DNA of 37,098 nucleotides. Source: Saprospiraceae bacterium (GTDB taxonomy: Bacteria > Bacteroidota > Bacteroidia > Chitinophagales > Saprospiraceae). The translations under genes were made by a program, and so were the position numbers. Location: the NCBI GenBank assembly GCA_013002995.1, contig JABDLO010000449.1:1-37098 (forward strand), read 5' to 3'. The notes beneath the pieces were generated by a model, which saw nothing but the letters and a program-made list of their open reading frames with translations, was not told the DNA's origin and ran no database searches. Positions 32,001-37,098 of the stretch are shown here, piece by piece (position 1 is the stretch's first letter; each line of letters begins with the position of its first letter).

Positions 32001-32132
32001 CTCATTTAGGGTGTTGAATGTCTGTTGATGGTCCGCCTTGTCTTTGGTGAAGCGTTGGAGTTTGCGTATGGCGGCTAATATACGTCCTCGTTTGATCAGA
32101 GACTCCACACGGCTCTTAATTGAGAATCTCAT
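29088..32132 (-). CDS. EAD-like adaptor membrane protein with TPR region and carboxypeptidase-regulatory-like repeats
   Basis: 1014 residues from the ATG at 32132. An ATG at 32207 would add 25 residues before the adaptor domain. Residues 5-88 are an EAD-like helical domain (RVESLIKRGRILAAIRKL...NTLNELESKF...SGVLDYATFDRE...VLDINNEIVEL) that aligns along its length with the N-terminus of the adjacent CHAT protein. A transmembrane helix follows (~95-118; FLIWIKGIITALIITVLGILI), then a ~140-residue alpha/beta domain and a TPR-like region (~265-390). From ~430 to ~900 there are about six CarboxypepD_reg-like beta repeats. Four of them share a paired-Cys pattern (C-x-F-x-G ... PC-x-x-L-x-G-R). Its stop directly abuts the CHAT stop. 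A surface sensor that signals through the adaptor domain is inferred. Confidence 0.8.
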   Translation of the reverse strand: MRFSIKSRVESLIKRGRILAAIRKLQRFTKDKADHQQTFNTLNELESKFIQIEQDSKSGVLDYATFDRERSKIRSAVLDINNEIVELKETRDRKFLIWIKGIITALIITVLGILIQQWFDKSKECPSFGNSDCNLLVFDFIRDDAPGNVAKFILNELQSNEEFYSYVDAEIDPVIENASIDEVRDKVDQCRATFAIHGKAGKVDSGTEILVQYYKKDTLLSDLVNEVHDTLFSMVRDPEKFVKESEFKAMMYSLICLECPDCPMTPVELTEMIKNVNPGVEIDYITILALIEFKRGELLQAENLLTRLIDGLKGGIKVFAMRGKVRDDQKKYEPAYKDYSTYLKKKPENHNVRLKRLASVYNLVTTSGWQNRYGDFIDVAIEDLDLLRGNIPNDQFMSAQRMVQELIKIKDQNLGVIDPVTPDPQPGPGVEKCDYVFQIKSEAGKNVASAVINIQGQVQNSTNYLGMAELNNVPCEELNGQVFTVIKDGFLPYRSQITNDRMVITLEEKPPEVQMCIFRGEVVDENGEPLFSATVTIDGLPRLRTDREGRFNTARLTCAELEGRSFTIVANGYELYNSEISHMEMMYKMVPEKPTEPELCTFRGTIKNDKGVNINGAIVSVYGIKNESSNYNGVFKINNIPCDDFLGRTFYVYADGYETYSSKIRDNQSTITLEPEISMCTFSGNVYDQAGNAIYNATIDVTGQPFITTNRNGYFNTASVPCENLEGRSYSISAEGYQSVRGLIQENKLSVTHTLKKDVANYQIRGRVFNALNNQALQGTGIHINNNLVGRTGMKGEYTHDFTVGVNESSVTVKFSKNGFHSKSISLNLSRIGYNNIELTPLNLNGKIVSNNKPIAGATINVKGLRSQTSNREGDFAFSVPDGFKFPENVQVSKSGFQNATVPITTIYRIELTTNPSIIGHVLDTRVMAVMQQNLYVEATRPFNQGWAIGAQVYLDGKKIGTIQKDGRLSINLTGKVNQSFQIRVVYKGLPGMTKTVKFTHNAQIVKFDLKPVG
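29870..30840 (-). repeat. Four tandem Cys-paired beta repeats inside the adaptor membrane protein
   Basis: Units of roughly 80 codons each begin with CDYVF, CIFRG, CTFRG or CTFSG. Each contains a GxF/GMAEL-type turn, PCEEL / TCAEL / PCDDF / PCENL followed by G-R/Q, and then a GY/GF motif. The regular Cys pair suggests one disulfide per unit in the periplasm. Boundaries are approximate. Confidence 0.65.
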
Positions 32133-32337
32133 GGGTAAGGGTTTAAGGATTATAATATACTGATTTTCAGTATAAAAATCCAGTTTTAATATATTATGGC
32201 CTTTCAATTCAGTGCCTGGAAGAATGGGTTCACTACCAGTTGTTGATATAATCTACCACTTATCATCGCTAGTGACCCTGATAATAAATTGTAGGGCCTT
32301 TATAAAATTATTTCAGAACACACTTCTTTAAGTGTAA

Positions 32338-35300
32338 TTATTCATTGATTAAAATGAATTTCCTGGTTGCCCATTGATCATTCATTTGGATATGGATAAA
32401 ATATATTCCTCCTGGAAGATGGCTCAGGTTGATATTAAATGAATGATCTATTGAAGCAAATGGCTTTGATCTTTTATGCATCAATTTCGTGCCTATTGCA
32501 TTGGTAATGGACCATTGTTGTATTCTTTGATTCTGGTCAATATCTATATTCAGTGAACCATAACATGGATTGGGAAATATGTTGATGGCGTTATCCGGAA
32601 TGAATTGATCTTCGGTGCTGGTTGATATAAAAGTTTCAGCATCCCAGGACGACGGAGCTTCTTCTAAATTTCCCACGAAATCATGTGCAATACTATAAAA
32701 CTGATAAGAAGTATTTTCTTCACCATAAAATGTCGCTAGTGTATCAGTTGTATGGTACAACCATAATTGAAAAGTATCCTGATCTATCGAAAAATATATA
32801 TCATAATAATCGATTCCAGAATCATCATCATGCCCTCCCCAACTCACATCAAATTGTGTGGTATTAACCTTGTCTGTTAATGGATTCACTGAGCTCTCTG
32901 GAGCTATCTGATCAAGGGTCATTTTGTATTCATTGGTGATCAAGGGTTGGTTAGCATCGAAGATGATACTAGCATCATTTTCTATTTCATCTCCATGGAT
33001 CAAGTCTTCGTAGACATTTACACTAAACGATATCATCCCTTCACCTTCAGGAGAGATTTTATTGGGTGGAAGGAAACCGATGTCAGGGTCTTCAATGTCT
33101 GTGAGTGTCTCCGGATCAAGGCTTCTAATCTCCCAATAAATTTTACCTGTAATTATATCAAGTTTCCCATAGACTCTTGCTACAACCTCATGTTCAGCTA
33201 AAAAATAATCACCGAAAAACTCCTTTAATCCCGGCTCTGGATACCATGTACTATCAGCTATGGTAAATCGTCCAAAAGAGAAAGTATTAAGATCATATTT
33301 TGAAAGATCTAATTGGTCCGTTATTTTGAGAACATGAACAGGGGCTGTTGCAAAGTCTTTATTTTCATAGTAAACCTGGAATGGAATATTTCCAGCTTCC
33401 CGGAAATAATTCTGTTCTCGAAATCCTATAGGTCCTACTTTTTCATTAGGATCTAAATTAAAGGTTGCCTTGATTCTCTTTCCTGATAGGTTCTTAGCTT
33501 CACATTCTTTATTACATTCTGATTGGTCATTTTCACTATGGTCCAAATTCAATCTTGCAATACTTGAATTATTTGTCCGATTTTCCAAATTGGCAATGTG
33601 ATAAAGCGTTACGTATAGGTAGGCAGTAAGTTTAGCTAATGCCTCTCTCTCTTCCTTATTACCTATACTTCCACACTCTTTATGAACTGTTGAAAATACT
33701 TTTATGATATTTCTTGGATTGATGCTATAAGGTTTATTTGAATCTCTGTTCTCATCAACAATGGATGAAATTTCTGCAACAAAATAGGATTGAAGATATC
33801 CTATGGCACATTCAAATGGAGTTATTTCATATATCATTTCAGCTGCTTTTGTAGCAACGTTTGCAATGCACTCAGTTTTTATTAGGTTTAGTGGAGAACT
33901 AAACATCGGTTTTTCGGCCCAGGTTATAATTTCCAGATCCTTGTCAGTTTTGATTTTTATAGGGAATGATATGTTATTTCCATGTGGAATTATTGGGAAA
34001 ATAAATGAATATACACGTGCATTAAACGGCAATCCATCAGTAGTATCAAGGGTAATATATGGAACTTCTCCATTTCCAAATTGCTCTTCAAAATCATGTG
34101 CAAAGAGTAATGAATCTGTAAATTCAACATTCAGACTATCTGTCGCCTCAATCAATATCCAACCGGGCACAAATAATGCGTCAACATTTCCATAGTTCCC
34201 TAATTCAATACTATATCTTGAAGGTGTATTGAAAAGAATTCTGTCTCGACCTATCACTCGAATCCAGGGATCTGCAACTATACCTTCAACTACCTCAAAT
34301 CCATCCTCGATTGTAAAAGAAGGCCCGCCTTCTTTGTCAACCACAACATCGTAAATTCCAAGGTTTACGCCACTTAAATCAATCATTCCTGAGATATTAT
34401 TCCTTCCGGTTTTAGCTGTTCTTTCTGTTGAACTGACAATGCCTCCATTGTCTGTTAATTTGATTGTGAAAAATGAATCTAATCCTCCACCATAAGCAGT
34501 AATGAATATTTCTCCAATGTCGCCTCCAAATGTTGGGGTTATACCTGACAACCCATAGATGATAATTGTTTGACACATACTGTCCATCCCCGCCTCATTA
34601 TTTGCAGTAAGGCACACATCATAAACACCCGGCTCTGGATATTCATAAAGTGGATTTACTTCATCACGCTGGTTTCCATCACCGAATTCCCATAGATATT
34701 CACTGCCATGGAGTGATGTGTTCTCGAATAATACTGAATTATTAACCTGGGTAAAACTGAAACCCGCCTCAGGTTTAGGAAGAAAAGTCGGGTGAATAAG
34801 ATATTCCAGGTCCTGATTTGGGGATGCTACCTGGATGAAATATCTGCCAGGATTCAAGAACTTTTTTATCCGCTCCGTAAATATATCGTAAAACACCCGT
34901 TTCTGACTGATGACCGGATTACCTTCCTGCCCCGGATCTCTCAGATAGACCCAGAAAATACCGTCATTATGCTCTTTAAAAATGTCCAGGGTCAACAACC
35001 CTTCTTCCACCACCTCAAATTCATACCAATCAGCCAGATCATAGCCGGTCCCGGCCTCGTAATAATATAAATTACCGGTTATTGAATCTGATAATGATAT
35101 CATAGTGGCATTCAAGGTATCATTATTAGGTTCTACATCTTCAGGCCAATAAGGAGATGAAAAATTGGATATGATTTGATAATTATTGGGAGCAGAGGCA
35201 TTGGTCACCTGAACATAAAAAGTGCCTTCCAGGAAATGATTTCTCATATAAAGTAGTCCATCTGAATGAAATAGTCTTTTTTGGTTAAGTAAAAAGAGTG

Positions 35301-36702
35301 GGTCTTTTTCTCCGTCATACAGATAAACTGAAATTTCCGTGCCCTCTATAATCTCTTTTTGAATTTCAAGTTCTAAAAAGCCCACCTGGTCTATAACCAA
35401 TTGATACCAATCTTTTGTATCTCCTCCTTTTCCAGCCTGATAATATGCTATATTGCCAGTAATGGTATCATTGGGTTCCAAAGTCAAAGCTGTTGCTACC
35501 TCATCATTGGGTTCTTCATCTTCTTGCCATTGCGGAAGAGTAAAGGTAGACACAATTTGATAGTTATTGGGTGAACTGGCACCGGTCACCTGGACATAAT
35601 ATGTGCCTTCCAGCAAGTAATTTCTTATGTAAAGTAGCCCTTCGGATTGGAATAATCTTTTTTGGTTGATAACCAAAAAGGGGTCTTTTTCACCATCATA
35701 TAGGTATACAGTAAATTCTGTTCCTACTAAGAATTCTTTCTGGATTTCAATCTCCAAATATCCAGCCGTGTCAATGACCAATTGATACCAATCTTTTGTA
35801 TCACGTCCCAGTCCTGCCTTATAGTAACCTATATTTCCAGTTATAGTGTCAGTAGGATGCATGGTTAATGCAGTTTCTACATCATCGTTGGGTTCAGTAT
35901 CTTCTTCCCACACAGGAGGAGTAAATGTTGTCCTTAATCGATATGTATTAGGGTGAAAAGGTGAACCGATCTGGATATAGTATTTTCCTTCCAGTAAATA
36001 TTGCATCATGGTATGTAAGGAGTCAGTAAGAAACAGGCGATACTGTTTAATGATAGGAGACCCTTCTTTCTCACCGTCTCTCAGATACATGGTAAATTCT
36101 GAATTTAGCAGAACAGATTTTTGAATTTCTAATTCCATTAATCCACTTTCTTTCAGATCAAGCACATACCAATCTTGTGGATCATTGCCGACACCCGCTT
36201 CATAATATAAGATGTTTCCGGTAACTTCATCATTGGGAAGAATCTGGATAGCTGTGGATTCATCATTATTGGGTTCGATATCATCGGGCCAATTGTTAAC
36301 AATTAATCTGAGTGTCAAGGAATAAGGAATTAAGGTGGTAGCGGTCCCAATACGGATGTAATAGGTTCCTTCTAACAGATGATGTTTCAGTGTCAGCAAG
36401 GTGTCAGTATTAAACATCCTCAATTGCTGGATGATAGGTTCTCCTGCTATCTCTCCGTCGTGTAGGTACACCCAGAAAATGATGTTGCCTTCCGCTTTTC
36501 TGATATCTAACTCAAATAATCCCCCTTCCTCCAGTTCAAATTGATACCAATCATTGGCATCGGTGGTTGATATATCTCCCTGTATAGTCGAATCAAATAG
36601 TAGAACATCCGCTTGCTCAGGGGAGTCGTTGGGTTCGTTTTCCTGGGCGTATAATAGTTGAAATAAACAAGTAATAAAGATGAGCGTAAGGACTTTTTTC
36701 AT
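32338..36702 (-). CDS. Large secreted T9SS protein with five PPC-like repeats, PKD domain and fibronectin-like domain
   Basis: 1454 residues with a signal peptide (VLTLIFITCLFQLLYAQ). Five ~126-residue bacterial pre-peptidase C-terminal-like domains begin EPND/EPNN at about residues 21, 142, 270, 397 and 522 (typical NDWYQFEL and LLEGTYYIRIG motifs). A PKD domain follows (~645-713; YLWEFGDGN, PGVYDVCL), then a long beta-rich region with DUF11-like traits (FREAGNIPFQVYYEN). Near the end are a fibronectin-III-like domain (VSWGGHDDDSGIDYY) and a T9SS type A sorting domain (IFPNPCYGSLNID ... GGIYFIHIQ). There is no catalytic motif, so it is probably a cell-surface or released adhesin. It lies 205 bases upstream of the adaptor-protein gene in the same direction. 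Confidence 0.85.
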   Translation of the reverse strand: MKKVLTLIFITCLFQLLYAQENEPNDSPEQADVLLFDSTIQGDISTTDANDWYQFELEEGGLFELDIRKAEGNIIFWVYLHDGEIAGEPIIQQLRMFNTDTLLTLKHHLLEGTYYIRIGTATTLIPYSLTLRLIVNNWPDDIEPNNDESTAIQILPNDEVTGNILYYEAGVGNDPQDWYVLDLKESGLMELEIQKSVLLNSEFTMYLRDGEKEGSPIIKQYRLFLTDSLHTMMQYLLEGKYYIQIGSPFHPNTYRLRTTFTPPVWEEDTEPNDDVETALTMHPTDTITGNIGYYKAGLGRDTKDWYQLVIDTAGYLEIEIQKEFLVGTEFTVYLYDGEKDPFLVINQKRLFQSEGLLYIRNYLLEGTYYVQVTGASSPNNYQIVSTFTLPQWQEDEEPNDEVATALTLEPNDTITGNIAYYQAGKGGDTKDWYQLVIDQVGFLELEIQKEIIEGTEISVYLYDGEKDPLFLLNQKRLFHSDGLLYMRNHFLEGTFYVQVTNASAPNNYQIISNFSSPYWPEDVEPNNDTLNATMISLSDSITGNLYYYEAGTGYDLADWYEFEVVEEGLLTLDIFKEHNDGIFWVYLRDPGQEGNPVISQKRVFYDIFTERIKKFLNPGRYFIQVASPNQDLEYLIHPTFLPKPEAGFSFTQVNNSVLFENTSLHGSEYLWEFGDGNQRDEVNPLYEYPEPGVYDVCLTANNEAGMDSMCQTIIIYGLSGITPTFGGDIGEIFITAYGGGLDSFFTIKLTDNGGIVSSTERTAKTGRNNISGMIDLSGVNLGIYDVVVDKEGGPSFTIEDGFEVVEGIVADPWIRVIGRDRILFNTPSRYSIELGNYGNVDALFVPGWILIEATDSLNVEFTDSLLFAHDFEEQFGNGEVPYITLDTTDGLPFNARVYSFIFPIIPHGNNISFPIKIKTDKDLEIITWAEKPMFSSPLNLIKTECIANVATKAAEMIYEITPFECAIGYLQSYFVAEISSIVDENRDSNKPYSINPRNIIKVFSTVHKECGSIGNKEEREALAKLTAYLYVTLYHIANLENRTNNSSIARLNLDHSENDQSECNKECEAKNLSGKRIKATFNLDPNEKVGPIGFREQNYFREAGNIPFQVYYENKDFATAPVHVLKITDQLDLSKYDLNTFSFGRFTIADSTWYPEPGLKEFFGDYFLAEHEVVARVYGKLDIITGKIYWEIRSLDPETLTDIEDPDIGFLPPNKISPEGEGMISFSVNVYEDLIHGDEIENDASIIFDANQPLITNEYKMTLDQIAPESSVNPLTDKVNTTQFDVSWGGHDDDSGIDYYDIYFSIDQDTFQLWLYHTTDTLATFYGEENTSYQFYSIAHDFVGNLEEAPSSWDAETFISTSTEDQFIPDNAINIFPNPCYGSLNIDIDQNQRIQQWSITNAIGTKLMHKRSKPFASIDHSFNINLSHLPGGIYFIHIQMNDQWATRKFILINE
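35080..36645 (-). repeat. Tandem PPC-domain repeats of about 380 bp
   Basis: Five head-to-tail coding repeats. Units 3 and 4 are the most alike: the matching segment TACCAATCTTTTGTATC recurs 381 bp apart (35405 and 35786), and most of the surrounding codons agree. This points to recent internal duplication by unequal recombination. Units 1, 2 and 5 are more diverged. Confidence 0.7.
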
Positions 36703-36783
36703 GACATAGGTTTACATGTTGACGAAAAAAGTCAAGGAAACAAGAATGGAAGTTACATTATAAAGCTATTGTCAGTCAAATTC

Positions 36784-36827
36784 ATTGATATCAATCAGAC
36801 ATGTTGTTGATATGAGTCAAGCTTGAC
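36784..36827. promoter_or_regulatory. Two 12-bp palindromes upstream of the PPC-repeat protein gene
   Basis: ATTGATATCAAT (36784-36795) and GTCAAGCTTGAC (36816-36827) are each perfectly palindromic and 32 bp apart start to start, about 80-125 bases before the ATG at 36702. A dimeric regulator site is possible; no clear promoter boxes were located. Confidence 0.35.
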
Positions 36828-36828
36828 A

Positions 36829-36858
36829 CAAAAAATTATTGTCCCGCCCTTGGGCAGG
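36829..36858 (-). terminator. Probable terminator of the small gene at the window end
   Basis: On the minus strand CCTGCC-CAAG-GGCGGG forms a GC-rich 6-bp stem (36858-36843, one G-U pair). It is followed after a few bases by a run of six T, about 40 bases past the stop at 36898. Confidence 0.5.
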
Positions 36859-36897
36859 TAAGATACTTATTGAATATATGTAAGGCTGGATACTTAG

Positions 36898-37083
36898 TTA
36901 ATGCTCATCACACAACCCTACAATCCCATGAAAGACATCATGTAAGGCATAAATGGCTTTTTTGAGATCATCATCAGAGCCTCCACCTTTAACCAATTCA
37001 CCTAAGATTGAAGAATCGACAAATAGTTTTTCCAGTTTTTCTGATAACAATTTTCCATCTAAAGTTTCAGGTATGGAAGTCAT
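36898..37083 (-). CDS. Small hypothetical protein (possibly partial)
   Basis: 61 residues from the ATG at 37083, predicted mostly helical (LLSEKLEKLF, LKKAIYALHDVFHGIVGL), acidic, ending CDEH. The frame stays open to the window edge, so the gene may begin further upstream. I do not recognise a family. Support for it being real is the helical composition and the terminator-like hairpin just after the stop. Confidence 0.5.
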   Translation of the reverse strand: MTSIPETLDGKLLSEKLEKLFVDSSILGELVKGGGSDDDLKKAIYALHDVFHGIVGLCDEH

Positions 37084-37098
37084 CTTCCAGGTTTTAGA

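Noticed and set aside
32320-32335. Hairpin ACACTT-CTTT-AAGTGT after the PPC protein gene as terminator
   Set aside because: It has only a 6-bp AT-rich stem with no T tract following on the minus strand.
35080-36645. CRISPR-like or non-coding tandem repeat
   Set aside because: The periodicity is about 380 bp, fully in frame and explained by PPC protein domains.
1-37098. tRNA, rRNA, insertion sequences, prophage or integration sites
   Set aside because: No matching structures, transposase or integrase genes, or terminal repeats were recognised on either strand.

Overview
The window looks like a Bacteroidota chromosome, possibly of the Saprospiria type. The evidence is AT-rich DNA, several secreted proteins with C-terminal type IX secretion (T9SS) sorting domains, Bacteroidota-style promoters (TAnnTTTG at -7), Shine-Dalgarno-poor starts and a LytTR response regulator. 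No rRNA, tRNA, CRISPR array, transposase or integrase was seen.

Layout. (1) 1-596 is the end of a secreted P-domain/beta-helix protein. (2) 802-3411 (-) is a class II (B12-dependent) ribonucleotide reductase behind an inverted repeat. (3) 3866-13343 is a run of co-directional minus-strand genes. In transcription order they are a TPR/beta-barrel outer-membrane protein, a LytTR response regulator, an H-NOX nitric-oxide sensor, a hybrid histidine kinase with an H-NOX-associated N-terminus, a T9SS protein and a phosphoglucose/phosphomannose isomerase. (4) 13545-23216 is a polysaccharide locus. It has STAS-flippase-GT4 (+), a convergent operon of GT-C-like membrane protein, lipoprotein and membrane-anchored glycosidase (-), and a GT2 (+). 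(5) 23431-32132 holds a class III cyclase + TPR operon (-), divergent from a non-specific endonuclease (NUC1) + EAD-CHAT caspase-like protease operon (+). These are followed by a membrane protein that carries the same kind of N-terminal death-like adaptor domain as the protease. (6) 32338-36702 is a large T9SS protein with five PPC-like repeats, followed by a small gene at the window end.

Two systems stand out. First, the H-NOX/kinase/LytTR cassette sits next to the polysaccharide genes. Two promoters of those genes (before the STAS gene and before the GT2 gene) each carry a TACC-type direct repeat with exact 21-bp phasing. In both, the second repeat lies exactly 42 bp from a TAnnTTTG-like -7 box. 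This is the geometry expected of LytTR sites, so I propose a nitric oxide -> H-NOX -> kinase -> LytTR -> exopolysaccharide circuit. Second, the 23.4-32.1 kb block looks like a prokaryotic cell-death or conflict module. It has an intracellular nuclease coupled to a caspase-like protease, a shared adaptor domain on a membrane protein, and a divergent cyclase/TPR pair whose substrate-specifying residues are atypical. Carboxypeptidase-regulatory-like beta domains recur in the cyclase, the TPR protein and the membrane protein, tying the block together.
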